Program-made: the position numbers and the translations under genes
Notes under the pieces: generated by a model
The model's input: the letters and a program-made list of their open reading frames with translations, nothing else
What the model was told of the DNA's origin: nothing
Databases searched by the model: none
Virus record (IMG/VR): IMGVR_UViG_3300044699_000037
Coordinates: 1-51,345 of that record
DNA: 51,345 nt
Source of the DNA: a virus
Reading direction: 5' to 3' (one strand)
Shown here: positions 1-9,292 of the stretch, piece after piece
Layout: every line of letters starts with the position of its first letter
Position numbering within the stretch: the first letter of the stretch is position 1

Positions 1-422
1 CTCTTTGGCGTTGAGGTAGTTGTAGTCCTGGGCAGCGGAGACCCTCCCCTTAGGGTCGTTGATCTCATCCGTTAGGATGTTGGTGAGGATCGTCACCATT
101 GCCGCAATAGGGAGCCCGGCTCCCATGCTTGCAAGACCTGCCCCGCCAGCCGCAGCACCGAGCCCGCCTTCAGCAGCAGCCCGGCAAGCTCTGCCCCAGT
201 GGCCCCGCCAGCCGCACCCGCTCCACCGCCAGCGGCACCACCCACCCCACCGCCTACGCTACTGCCGAAGATATTGCCGAACAGATCGCTCGCTGTTGAA
301 CTCAGCCAGTCGCTTAGCCCGCTCTGCTCAAGGGCATACTTCATCCCTTCCTTGGCTGCATACTTGCCAACGTCCTGCACCGGCTCCATGTAGTCCGGTG
401 TGCTGTGTGGCGTGCCGCCCAC
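1..422 (-). CDS. Gly/Ala-rich virion-associated protein, runs off left edge, frameshifted
   Basis: Starts at GTG 422, overlapping the upstream TAG stop as TAGTG. The first ~75 residues contain a short helical stretch (EGMKYALEQSGLSDWL) and then a Gly/Ala-rich segment. The initial frame hits a stop at 93, but from about 165 down to base 1 the -1 frame reads LASMGAGLPIAAMVTILTN and then DEINDPKGRVSAAQDYNYL. That is ordinary coding sequence continuing to the edge, so I read one gene with an indel between about 160 and 190. Its position last in the tail cluster suggests a minor virion or ejection protein; function not recognised. Confidence 0.6.
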
Positions 423-883
423 TAGAGTGCCTTTCGCATGATGTGCTTGTAGGTATCAAATCCCCAGCGTCGCAACATCGCCATCTCGTTCCGGTGGGTG
501 ACCATCGTCAGATGCTGGAACCCGTTATTCCGCGCCCAGTCCTCGACATTCGACAGCACGGTCTTATTCGCCATCCGTGTGTCGAACTTCGGATCTGCCA
601 TAGCTTGACGGATCAGGATGGTATGCGGGAGCTTGGCTTCGAATGGATCGACGTGCGCAAGCAGATGGGCGATCACCCCAGTGCCGGGCTTGTGGACAAA
701 CCACAACCCAAACCGGGGGTCTCTGGTTGCGTAGAGTCGCCAGACCCAATCGACTAGCTGATCGGGATCATTGTCCGTTTCGATCTCCCCACAGAACCGA
801 TGGATACGATCCATCAGGACTGGCATGAAGGCTGCCGAGTAGGGCACATCACGGTGGGCAAATCCAATCTCAAGATCGCTCAT
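422..883 (-). CDS. GNAT-like phage protein
   Basis: 153 residues. The C-terminal half (WARNNGFQHLTMVTHRNE, then AMLRRWGFDTYK) has the layout of GNAT N-acetyltransferases: an amphipathic helix, a strand, an Asn/Glu pair and a terminal G-F-x strand. Acetyltransferase-like proteins often sit beside internal virion protein genes in T7-like podoviruses, which fits this place next to the tail genes. The acetyl-CoA pyrophosphate loop (Q/RxxGxG/A) is not clear, so it may be catalytically inactive. Substrate unknown. Confidence 0.5.
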   Translation of the reverse strand: MSDLEIGFAHRDVPYSAAFMPVLMDRIHRFCGEIETDNDPDQLVDWVWRLYATRDPRFGLWFVHKPGTGVIAHLLAHVDPFEAKLPHTILIRQAMADPKFDTRMANKTVLSNVEDWARNNGFQHLTMVTHRNEMAMLRRWGFDTYKHIMRKAL

Positions 884-2272
884 CTAGTAGCTCACATTAT
901 TGGCGGCGAGAGAACTTCCACCGGCTAGTGTTGCGGCTCCATTCATCACATTGGCGACAGCCACGTTGAAGTCTCCAACCGCTGAGAAGATCGAGTTGGC
1001 GAGATTACTGTGACAACCGTTCCCAGATATCACGTTATACGATGGATTGGTGTCGTCCAAGACGATGTCACCATTGGTGTTTGCCCGGAAGATGGAGCCG
1101 GTCACGGTCGATTTCTGCCCATCCAACTCAAGCCCCACGTCGCACTGGAACATATCGCATCCAGGCAATCGCAATGAACGAGGAGGCCGAGTCGATCAGC
1201 AGCCCAGCCCCCAGTGAGATTGGATGACATATGGCAGTCGGTGATGTTCCAGCTATCGGACCCGTTGAGTTGGATCGCATGCGTCGTGCTGTTCCGCACC
1301 TGGCATTGCGACATGGTGCCGTGGCCGACGTTGCTCAGTACGATGCCCTGGCCCTGACCGTCCATACTGCAATTGTGGATCATGGCTCCATTGCCAGCCC
1401 CCGCGACGGTGGCCTCGATGAAGATCCCTGCGCCACTGCCATCGGTTGCCACGACGTTATCGATCCGTGGGCCGAAACAGTCGGTGAGGGAGATGCCGGT
1501 GGCTACCGTGTCGAGGGTGACATCACGAATGAGGACAGCCTCAGCTTCGACGAAACTGATACCTCCAGTACCGAACGTAATGCCCTGAACGGTATAGCCA
1601 GATCCACCAACATCATTGGCGTTATCCACAGACCCTGTCGCCGGGCCATTGATGGTTACGGAAGTGGTGGAGGCTCCCAGGAGGGTGATGCCACTAGAGA
1701 TGTGGATGGCGTCCCGTGATGAGGTAGAACCCGGCTGGGAAGAAGACGGTGCCCTGGCTGCCGCTGAGGGAGTCGACAGCCAACTGAATCGCCGCTGTAT
1801 CATCGGTCGTTCCATCACCCACTGCCCCAGCATCAACAACATTGATCCACGGCGCATTGGAATTGGAGTAGAGCGAGAGCCAGTTCGTGCCATCAGAGAC
1901 AATCGCCCGGACCTGGAAATTGCGAACAGGGGTGCCAGCTTCAATAGTCTGGTCTGTAGCCGGGACCAGCGTGACCGTAAACCCTGATCCATCGTTGCGA
2001 TGAAAGAAATAGACGACATCCTTAACCAGCGTGGCATCCGGGAGCGTGATGGATATATCGGCTGTGGGCTGGATATCGAACACCGTTGAGTCGGTAAACG
2101 TATCCAGCGGCACCGTAATGCTCTCGGTTACCACCTCGGTTTTGATCTTCAGGTAGGAGTTGACGAGGGTGATGAGACGGCGACGGAGATCTCCTGTCGC
2201 CGACTGAAGTTCCTGGACCGCTTCGTTGTCCGCCTTCTTCCATATCGTGAGCGGCAGGTTGGTCCGAGGCAT
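884..2272 (-). CDS. Tail spike with pectate-lyase-type beta-helix, broken by three frameshifts
   Basis: Starts at ATG 2272. The N-terminal ~110 residues look like a virion-anchoring beta domain. The hallmark opening of Pectate_lyase_3 helices follows (VVDAGAVGDGTTDDTAAIQL, then FFPAGFYLI), continuing in another frame as SRDAIHISSGITLLGAS and then repeated beta-helix coils (GNGAMIHNCSMDGQGQGIV). The frame changes near 1710, again near 1210 at a five-G/C run, and again near 1165, after which it ends as GSSLAANNVSY. Such proteins bind and often depolymerise host polysaccharide. Intact length would be about 460 residues. Indels or a decaying gene are both possible. Confidence 0.75.
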
Positions 2273-3946
2273 TAGGGCGCACGGCGTCCATAGAGGTACA
2301 ACGTCATGCCACGGAATTCATCCAACGCCTCTCCTGCTGGGATGTTCTGCTTGACAGCAACGTAGCGAGCCTCGAAGTTCGAGTACTTTGCTTCGTGCTG
2401 TTCATCCTTCGATATGTCAAAACGCTGTGGCGGTTCGGCGGTGCCATCCGTAGCGAGTGTGTCTGTCCCCAACAATCGGACGTTCACATTCCGTTCGGCA
2501 TCAGCCAGCTTCCAGTAGATTTCGACGGCATCAACGCGCACCTTCTCGCCAGCCCCGGTGTAGTCACGAGTGGGATAGGTGAAGGAGGCTTCAATGGGTG
2601 TCCCGTTGTCGTCTGGTTCATTGCCGCCGAGCCGGAACATGTTGCCCGAGGAGTCCAGCATCAACCCGAACGTATGCTGTGACTGTTCGAAATCGTTCCA
2701 CGTCGGGTACGGCGTCGAGACGCTATTCCACGTATACGGGAAGAGCGAGTTCCACGTCACATCGCGCATGACACCGTAGAACGTCGAGGCGGTGAAGAAT
2801 GTCGTGTACCGATAGATCGAGGAAAACGCTCCAGTCTCCACGTTGTAGCAGAATGCACTATCGGGAGCATTGACACGTTGAATGCTGTCGGTAAACGAGT
2901 CCCAGGTTGGAAAGGACAGGATGACGTTATCCCAGGTATACGGACCCAGCGAGGTCCATGTGACATCCTGAAGCGCCGTGGCTCCCTCTACCGACTGATA
3001 GAACCACCAGATCTCGCTGAACACCGGCTCGAAGAACCCATGGATCTGGACGACGGAGCCGGTATCGATATCATCTTTCAGCGTGCGACGGATCGGCGCT
3101 CCGATGGACTGTGCCTGATTGCCATCGAACATCCACACATCGAAGTCCTGGCCTAGGTAGTAGTGGAGTCCACGGGCAGAGATCACCGCACACGGAGACC
3201 ACGGGCCAGGAGCCTGCGAGCGTAGCTCAAAGGTGAACGGGTAGATGTTCGGGTTTCCAATGCCGACCCATTGGCTGTTGTCCTTGTAGATCGCGAACTG
3301 CTGGGCATTTAGCGCCCGTACCGCCACGATGGAGTCGTTGGTGTCCGAGAGGTCCACGCGGTTTACCAGGCGGAATGTGTCGGGGTCGTCCTTATCCGAG
3401 ATGAGTAGCGAGGACGGAGCCCTCACCCCTTCGATCACAACGTTGCCAAGAATGACGCGCTGGAAGCTGACGGTCACATCGCGGGCTGAGTCGACGTTAT
3501 CGCTGGTGATCTCTACGCTGGCGGTACCAGCGACCAACTTCCGTGGCTTGTCTACGTCATTGGTGAAGATGACGGTGCTGGAGGTTGGATTCTGATAGAG
3601 CGCCCATCCTTGGCTGGTGCGTGGGGCCTGCCGTGAGGGTGGTTGACCCCGTACGATCTGTCCACGTGGTGCCGAGGTCCCACTCCCTGATGCGGTTGCC
3701 GTTCGCGGCAAATACACGTCGTACACCATTGTTGTCCGAGTAGGAGAAGAGCGCGAGTGGCTTGGCGACGAACCCGGTGTCGCCTTCGAGTTCAACAAAT
3801 CCGGGGCGGATCTTCAGCACGCCATCGCGGGCCACCACGTTCTCGCCGTCGACGAAGTACCCCTCGGGCACCAGGTGGCGTGCGATATCCGTACGCAGCC
3901 CCTTAGCGGGCGGCGCGATGTCGAGCCGTATGTCTCCCCTAGGCAT
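2272..3946 (-). CDS. Tail nozzle / tubular protein B-like (T7 gp12-type), one frameshift
   Basis: The N-terminus (LRTDIARHLVPEGYFVDGEN, then RDGVLKIRPGF) is typical of podoviral nozzle or stabilisation proteins that close the tail tube. The reading frame switches near 3625 at GGCCCCACGCACC; after it the protein runs about 430 residues to GMTLYLYGRRAP. An internal duplication is visible: DVTWTSLGPYTWDNV and DVTWNSLFPYTWNSV, each followed by a PTW block, consistent with beta-propeller blades. It lies downstream of the adaptor-like gene as gp11/gp12 do. Combined length is about 557 residues. The gp12 assignment rests on position and N-terminal pattern. Confidence 0.6.
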
Positions 3947-4672
3947 TTAGACCCAGAAGGGGATTCTAGCGTCGAGCCCTGTGGATGTACGCACCTTGAG
4001 CCAACCGGCCTGTTGTGCAGAGGCTGGCTGATCGGCCCCTCCAACGGTATCGATCGCGAAGGCAGCCGTCGAGGCTCCACCGCCAGTGGACACCGCAGGG
4101 GTTCCCCAGATGATGGCATCACCACCATTGGCAATCGTGACGCGGTTGTTGGCGTTGAGGCCAATCAGTTCAACGTTGGCACTATTCGTGGAGTTACGTG
4201 CCTTGATGTGCTGGGCATTCGGCAACCGAATGAACCCCGCATCAGCCGCGTCAGCGCCAAACGCCACTTCGCCAGTTGAATACAAGGTGAAGAGGTCCGA
4301 ACCGCCGACGTTCAGGTCGAAGACCTTCGAGGTTGTGGCAGCAGTCGTGACGGTCAGGTCACAGCTAATCATCGTGAATTCCTCGGTCGAGGAGTTCCAC
4401 GTCGCCGTGATGCGGATGGCCTCATTGCCGGTCGCGTCTGTCAGCGTGCCCTGGAGCAGGCGAATGTTATCAGCACGGAAGCCAGGCTGCATGATTCGAA
4501 TCGTGCTGTCGGTCGGATCAACCCGCATGGCCTCAAGGGTGTAGGAAGTGTCGTTGGTGATGCCGAAGACGCCCACCAACATCCCCTTGATGTCCTGAAA
4601 GTGTGTCGGCCCATCGGCAGGGGAGTCGGTCCCAATGGGCGTGTTTTCATTGATCGAGATAGGCAGCGACAT
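3947..4672 (-). CDS. Probable tail appendage or fibre protein
   Basis: 241 residues, mainly beta-rich. A middle part of regular short strands (ARNSTNSANVELIGLNANNR) resembles fibre shaft repeats. The C-terminus GWLKVRTSTGLDARIPFW is like the distal ends of many fibre or decoration proteins of uncultured phages. It lies between adaptor and nozzle genes and stops one base before the nozzle start, so it is translated as part of the tail operon. No catalytic motif is visible. Confidence 0.5.
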   Translation of the reverse strand: MSLPISINENTPIGTDSPADGPTHFQDIKGMLVGVFGITNDTSYTLEAMRVDPTDSTIRIMQPGFRADNIRLLQGTLTDATGNEAIRITATWNSSTEEFTMISCDLTVTTAATTSKVFDLNVGGSDLFTLYSTGEVAFGADAADAGFIRLPNAQHIKARNSTNSANVELIGLNANNRVTIANGGDAIIWGTPAVSTGGGASTAAFAIDTVGGADQPASAQQAGWLKVRTSTGLDARIPFWV

Positions 4673-4681
4673 GATAGCTCC

Positions 4682-5623
4682 TTAAGGCAGAAAATAGGGA
4701 TCGTGATTGACAGAGAAGTCGTCGCGCACACCACGAGTCGGGGTGTAGATCACATCGCGAATACGCCCCGCAGACGAGAACTTCCCAAGGTCATCGAGCC
4801 AGGCTCCGGCCAGTGCTCTGTCATACTGCTCGACGTACTTGGTGGCCAGGTCAATCCAGGCTTGGTCCCCGGTCTTGGCATAGAGCAGGAAGGCACACGA
4901 TGCTCCAGCCTTCCACACCAGCACGTCGCTTCGATAGAGAGGCTGATCGTCGGCTTCGTTGAGGTCATTGATCTTCAGGTATTCGAAGCGGACAAGGTAG
5001 TCACCAGAGGGCACTGGCCAAAGCTCGATCTGTTTGCGCGACGGGATGCTTCGCCGAGCGTTCGTGACAATCTCGTCGTAGTCCTCGATGTAGCAGAACA
5101 CCCGAGGAGACGAGCCTGTCACGGTACGGTACGGATCGATGTTATCAATCTCGATCCTCGCTGCCTCAGCGACTACCCCAAGCGCGGTCATTTGCGTCAC
5201 ACGTTCACAGGCGATCGGCAATCGGTATTGATTTTGGAAGATTGAGTATTCTGTCGGATCAGTGAGCGCGCCTTCGGCGACCTCTGTCTCAATGGTGATT
5301 TCTGTGGCGCTGGTCCAACTAGTGATGCGATACGCGAGGGTGCTTGACCCAAAGCGAATCCATCGCTTCTGGATCGCCATAGCTTCCGTGAAAGCCGTGC
5401 CAGAGCCAGTCACGACTGTTCCTAAGGTGGTCACCGTGCCGTCGCCAGTCGGGCCGTGCGTACTGATCGTGCCCTCAGCCTTTCGGCTCGACCAACTGTT
5501 GTCGTTCAGGATCGTGACATGCTCCGCGCGAATGATGGCATCGATCTCTTCCACGGAGATGGCCACGTTGGAGCCCACCAGATTGCGAACCCGCGTGCGG
5601 ATCGTATGAAGGTTTGCGCTCAT
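4682..5623 (-). CDS. Head-tail adaptor / tail tubular protein A-like
   Basis: 313 residues. The helical N-terminus (LHTIRTRVRNLVG, then EIDAIIRAEHVTILND) and helical C-terminus (GDQAWIDLATKYVEQYDRAL) flank a beta insertion (TVVTGSGTAFTEAMAI, then ITSWTSATEITIETEV). Helical bundle plus beta domain is the arrangement of podoviral adaptor proteins (T7 gp11 type), which join portal to nozzle, and it precedes the nozzle-like gene. A connector from another family is possible. The start overlaps the previous gene's stop by four bases. Confidence 0.5.
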   Translation of the reverse strand: MSANLHTIRTRVRNLVGSNVAISVEEIDAIIRAEHVTILNDNSWSSRKAEGTISTHGPTGDGTVTTLGTVVTGSGTAFTEAMAIQKRWIRFGSSTLAYRITSWTSATEITIETEVAEGALTDPTEYSIFQNQYRLPIACERVTQMTALGVVAEAARIEIDNIDPYRTVTGSSPRVFCYIEDYDEIVTNARRSIPSRKQIELWPVPSGDYLVRFEYLKINDLNEADDQPLYRSDVLVWKAGASCAFLLYAKTGDQAWIDLATKYVEQYDRALAGAWLDDLGKFSSAGRIRDVIYTPTRGVRDDFSVNHDPYFLP

Positions 5624-6009
5624 ACCTCATCCACGTAGTCGAGGTTCACCACTTCGAACTCGATCTCATGCGTAAACCCATCGAGTCCGCCATTGTAGGT
5701 ACACTTGATGACCGCGATGTGCGTCTCCCGAGCCTGAGTCTCGTCGACCAGGATGTTGTCCAGACGGTGGAAGATGATGGAAACGTTACCGTCTTCGTCT
5801 ATGGTGCCCCGGTCCGTGTTCAGGATGTTCGTGTTCTGGATGCTGTTGATGATCGATAATTCCGCGTCACAGTTGAAGAGTGTCAATACAAACGTTGCCA
5901 GCGAACTTCCGGGAATTCGCGTGCCAGTCTGGTCCTCGGCGATAGCGGTATAGAGCCATGTGGTCTTTTCTGCAATTGGATCGTCCATTACAAATCTTAC
6001 GCAGGACAT
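5620..6009 (-). CDS. Small beta-rich virion protein
   Basis: 129 residues, ATG preceded by GGGAG. The sequence alternates strands: LATFVLTLFNCDAELSIINS, then VSIIFHRLDN and HEIEFEVVNL. This looks like an N-terminal fibre-attachment or Ig-like fold, similar in feel to the baseplate BppU N-domain, but I do not recognise the family. It overlaps the next gene's start by four bases and lies among tail genes, so a tail or neck role is likely. Confidence 0.5.
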   Translation of the reverse strand: MSCVRFVMDDPIAEKTTWLYTAIAEDQTGTRIPGSSLATFVLTLFNCDAELSIINSIQNTNILNTDRGTIDEDGNVSIIFHRLDNILVDETQARETHIAVIKCTYNGGLDGFTHEIEFEVVNLDYVDEV

Positions 6010-6018
6010 GGGTTCTCC

Positions 6019-6825
6019 CTAGTGGCACTCGCAGAAGACACGCTCAGAGTATAGCCCGGCAACGAACACCGACTCTTCATCTAGGCAGGCCGGTTGGGCA
6101 CTCCCATCATGAAGACACGCTGGAGTGGCTTTCTCCTCTTCAAGGCACATGACTTCGAGGGTGTTCTCAGGGGTTGGAACAAACCCGCCGAACCCACTAG
6201 CCAGGTAGTAGAGTCGGGTGATCCTGATTGGTGCGGCATACGGCATGAACGCGATGACCCAGATATGCGCCCACACCTCGTCAGCCGCCGAGAGATCCTG
6301 AGGTGGCTGGTTGATGATGATGGATGTATCAAAGACGTTCTTCGGGTACTTGTAGGCCCGGTAGTTGTTCTTGAGGATGAAGTCGGCCAGCCGAATCGGG
6401 CTCTCGATAGGGGCATCGTTGTCCTGCGGCAGGCTACTGGCATACAGAGAGGGGGTGATCCGAGGATTCCGGTACGGCTTAAATGCCATGACCCGCATAT
6501 CGGACATGGCCTCGAAGGGCTCAACGATAGAGTCGTCGTTGGCGCTTCTGGCGTTGAGGTAGATAAACCTCGCGGCGACTGGGATCTTGTACGGCTTGAG
6601 GGGGGCTCGCGCAACGAAGTCTGTTACGCGATCAGGAACAGCTACGGTAGCGGAGTCGTCCTGGGCGGTATTGGAGTAGTAGATCGCTCCAATACCCTTC
6701 TTGCTAAGGCTCGCTCGATAGGGTCGGTTCCCGTGGACTGTAGCAAGCCCAATCTCAATGCCTGGGATACTGCCGCCGAAGAAGTCGGAAACGGCTTCAT
6801 CTGATAGGGGATTGAAACTAGGCAT
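6019..6825 (-). CDS. Tail protein with YxNxAxDDS repeats and Cys-rich tail
   Basis: 268 residues. It contains repeated blocks: IYYSNTAQDDSATV, FIYLNARSANDDS and LYASSLPQDNDAPIE, separated by K/R-P-Y segments such as LKPYKIPVAAR and FKPYRNPRI. The same repeat occurs at the C-terminus of the protein at 8081-9289. The last 40 residues hold five Cys in short repeats (EVMCLEEE, PACLHDGS, PACLDEES, VFCECH). Each repeat starts with an aromatic strand and ends in an acidic turn, which suggests stacked beta elements in a fibre. Function unknown; likely structural. Confidence 0.5.
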   Translation of the reverse strand: MPSFNPLSDEAVSDFFGGSIPGIEIGLATVHGNRPYRASLSKKGIGAIYYSNTAQDDSATVAVPDRVTDFVARAPLKPYKIPVAARFIYLNARSANDDSIVEPFEAMSDMRVMAFKPYRNPRITPSLYASSLPQDNDAPIESPIRLADFILKNNYRAYKYPKNVFDTSIIINQPPQDLSAADEVWAHIWVIAFMPYAAPIRITRLYYLASGFGGFVPTPENTLEVMCLEEEKATPACLHDGSAQPACLDEESVFVAGLYSERVFCECH

Positions 6826-6828
6826 TCC

Positions 6829-8088
6829 TTACCACGCCGTGACACGACATTCTCCACGGCCACCAGCACCACCAGCGCCGCCAGATGCGACACCACCGCT
6901 GATAGCCCCTCCTCCACCGCCACCGCCTCCTCCACCTGCGCCACCCACACCACCGACACCGCCAGTCACCACGCTACTACCCACGGCTCCACCGCCACCG
7001 CCATTGCCGCACCGTACAGACGTTCCTGCGGTACCAGCCGCGCCAGCCCCTCCGGTGCCAGTCCCGTGGTTCGCTGAAGGGGTAAATGAGGTGCTGTAGC
7101 CAGGGGTGACACCTCCGTCTCCAGCCGTGAGTGTAGCGGCACCGTTCAGACCACCACCCCCACCGCCACCTGCCGCCCCGTAGATCGAGTGCCCGCCCGT
7201 GAGATCCCCGTTGGTCTGGCTTGACCCAGCCCCGGACCCACCGCCATACTCAGCCGATGACCCAGCGGCTCCTGTCGCCCCGCCAGCCCCACCAGTGCCG
7301 AGAGCGTTCGCAGTGGTACCTGTAGCGGTCGGCAAGCCACCATTTGACGCTGCTGTGGAACCAGCCGAGCCCTTAGAGGCAGACCCACCTCCACCACCGC
7401 CAGATCGGTTCTGGTTGGTGTTCGCCCCACCAGCCCCGGACTCACCACCATAGGCAATGAGATGGGCTCCGAATGAGGTGTTCCCACCCGAGGTACCCGA
7501 GGACCCAACCGCCCCACCAGAACCGCCTCCAGCACCGCCAGTACCACCGGCCCCGATAGTGACGCTCACGGTCGCCGCGAGGTCTGAGGCACGGAAGACC
7601 TTCGAAGTAAACGCCCCGCCTCCCCCTCCACAGCCGCCAAGTCGACGCCCGGAGGCTCCTGTCCCGCCACCACCACCACCCCCGCCAGCGCCTATGCATT
7701 CAACGAGGACGAACTTACAGTAAGCTGGCTTGGTCCAGGTGCCGGTGCCGGTAAACGTCTGTACGTTGTCTTCCATCGCGGCAGCACGGGTGACGAAGAC
7801 ATCCTTGGTGCCAGCCGAGAAGTTGATCTTGGATGTCCCGAGCGACCCGTTATACGAGGCGAAGACGGTATCCCGGCTGAGGGTATCGGGAGACGCATCA
7901 GTGACAGTTCCACGTCCAACCTCCCATTCAGCCGCCGACTGATGGACAATCGCGTAGATACAGGTATTGCCGTTGCCGATACCTGTGACGAACGTGATGT
8001 AGTTGATGGCCGTTGCCCCGGCCAGATTGATCGTGCCGGTGCCGGTCGTCGTGGAGGTTTCTCGTACGCGGTCTGCTAACTCAGCCAA
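6829..8088 (-). CDS. Polyglycine-rich tail fibre protein
   Basis: 419 residues from TTG 8088, overlapping the upstream stop by eight bases. Residues 1-130 form a beta domain of a type common in minor tail proteins (DTVFASYNGSLGTSKINFSA). From FTGTGTWTKPAYCKFVLVE onward the protein is Gly/Ala/Ser-rich, with runs of up to ten Gly. FTGTGTWTKP is the usual entry to the glycine-rich receptor-binding domain of phage fibres, where polyglycine II helices pack into a sandwich (known from T-even gp38 structures). Probably a receptor-binding tip. Confidence 0.7.
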   Translation of the reverse strand: MAELADRVRETSTTTGTGTINLAGATAINYITFVTGIGNGNTCIYAIVHQSAAEWEVGRGTVTDASPDTLSRDTVFASYNGSLGTSKINFSAGTKDVFVTRAAAMEDNVQTFTGTGTWTKPAYCKFVLVECIGAGGGGGGGGTGASGRRLGGCGGGGGAFTSKVFRASDLAATVSVTIGAGGTGGAGGGSGGAVGSSGTSGGNTSFGAHLIAYGGESGAGGANTNQNRSGGGGGGSASKGSAGSTAASNGGLPTATGTTANALGTGGAGGATGAAGSSAEYGGGSGAGSSQTNGDLTGGHSIYGAAGGGGGGGLNGAATLTAGDGGVTPGYSTSFTPSANHGTGTGGAGAAGTAGTSVRCGNGGGGGAVGSSVVTGGVGGVGGAGGGGGGGGGGAISGGVASGGAGGAGGRGECRVTAW

Positions 8089-9289
8089 TACTGTACCGAC
8101 CGAACCTTTCTGTGGATGTGCGGAAAATCATCCGTATCGCCGTGGACATGTCCGGTGTCGGCGGCGGATACGAGTCATCCAGGGCGACATTCCTAAGATA
8201 CATCGGCGCAACGGTAGCGAGATTATATCGTTGCAGCCACGGTTTGACCGTCGGTGGTGTGTTATGCGCCGTGTCTTCTTCTGGCACGTCAAGTGCTGGA
8301 TTCTGGAGATGCTGAATCCTTAGTCCATAGCGAACAACCCATGGAGCCACGCGCGGCGGTGTGCTGATCGTGCCTTCAGGGGCCGACTCGTCCTGGGCCG
8401 TGTTCTGAAGGTATTGCAACCGGATCGCCGCTCTCGGGGCCACCTGTCTGAATGGTCTGATCGAGGGCTGAGTCAGCGTGTCAGGAGATACGGAGAGCGC
8501 AATCGGAATGTTGACATATCGGACCGGGGACTTGAAGACGATATACGGATTCATCGTTAGCTCTTGCATCGAGCCATTATCAAGCGCCTGTCGGTAGAAG
8601 AACGCTGCCAACATGTTCACGTTCGTGATATTCGTGCTGCTTTGCATCAAGGTGATCTGTCTGATGGCGTTCGGAGTGATCGTGTCGCCTGGTGTCTGGG
8701 ATTCGAGTAGCACCCCATTACGAAAGAGGCGAAGCACGCCAGTCGCTGTAAACGATGCCTCCTGTGTCACGCCGATGCACTGGAGCCCTGTTGTTTGCAA
8801 GCCGTTTGAGAATGCCGTGGTGGTGATATTGCTCGTAACGTCAAACGTGCTGGAGGAACCGCCGTTCTGGGCGCGAATCAGCCATCCGTTGTTTCCTGCC
8901 CCACGGATGGTGGATAGGAGATTCATTGTCTGTCCCGTCGCTGCAAAATTCAGGACGAGTACAGCCGACCAGAATACCGATGTCACATCCGGACCAATGG
9001 GCGCTCCGAAGATGATTCCGGCACCAGCCCAGGAGTATCCACCGAAACCTGGGACCAAGAACGATGATGGAACTCCCGATATGTTCCCGGTTGTTGATTG
9101 GCGTCCCTGCGCGTAGTCGAAGAACGCATAAGGAGGCACCACCTGGCCGGTTGCTTGAGACTGATCCCATTTGCGTGCAATGAACGCAAACGTCAGATGT
9201 TTAGCGAATGGCGAGCCCCAATCAACCTGAACCCCGAGTGGGGGCTGTTGTTGGAACCCTAGATACTGTCCTTGAAACGGTTGCCGCAT
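8081..9289 (-). CDS. Tail protein with LamG-like lectin domain and C-terminal repeats
   Basis: 402 residues. About residues 20-260 resemble concanavalin-A/LamG lectin domains: GVLRLFRNGVLLESQTPGDT, then MLAAFFYRQALDNGS and a closing MNPYIVFK, the usual ending of such domains in phage virion proteins. The remainder has three copies of a repeat: IRLQYLQNTAQDESAPEG, LRIQHLQNPALDVPEED and PMYLRNVALDDSYPPP. The repeats match those in the 6019-6825 product. Likely a carbohydrate-binding fibre or head appendage. Confidence 0.65.
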   Translation of the reverse strand: MRQPFQGQYLGFQQQPPLGVQVDWGSPFAKHLTFAFIARKWDQSQATGQVVPPYAFFDYAQGRQSTTGNISGVPSSFLVPGFGGYSWAGAGIIFGAPIGPDVTSVFWSAVLVLNFAATGQTMNLLSTIRGAGNNGWLIRAQNGGSSSTFDVTSNITTTAFSNGLQTTGLQCIGVTQEASFTATGVLRLFRNGVLLESQTPGDTITPNAIRQITLMQSSTNITNVNMLAAFFYRQALDNGSMQELTMNPYIVFKSPVRYVNIPIALSVSPDTLTQPSIRPFRQVAPRAAIRLQYLQNTAQDESAPEGTISTPPRVAPWVVRYGLRIQHLQNPALDVPEEDTAHNTPPTVKPWLQRYNLATVAPMYLRNVALDDSYPPPTPDMSTAIRMIFRTSTERFGRYSIG

Positions 9290-9292
9290 TGA

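Noticed and set aside
93-190. Programmed -1 frameshift in the first gene
   Set aside because: No X-XXY-YYZ slippery heptamer or downstream stem is evident where the frame changes; similar breaks throughout the window favour sequencing indels.
884-2272. Possible diversity-generating retroelement target in the tail spike or fibres
   Set aside because: No reverse transcriptase and no template/variable repeat pair is visible in the window; variation here is explained by frame breaks.
6758-8323. Long plus-strand ORFs rich in Pro/Ala opposite the polyglycine gene
   Set aside because: They are reverse-complement shadows of Gly codons and have no ribosome sites or domain.
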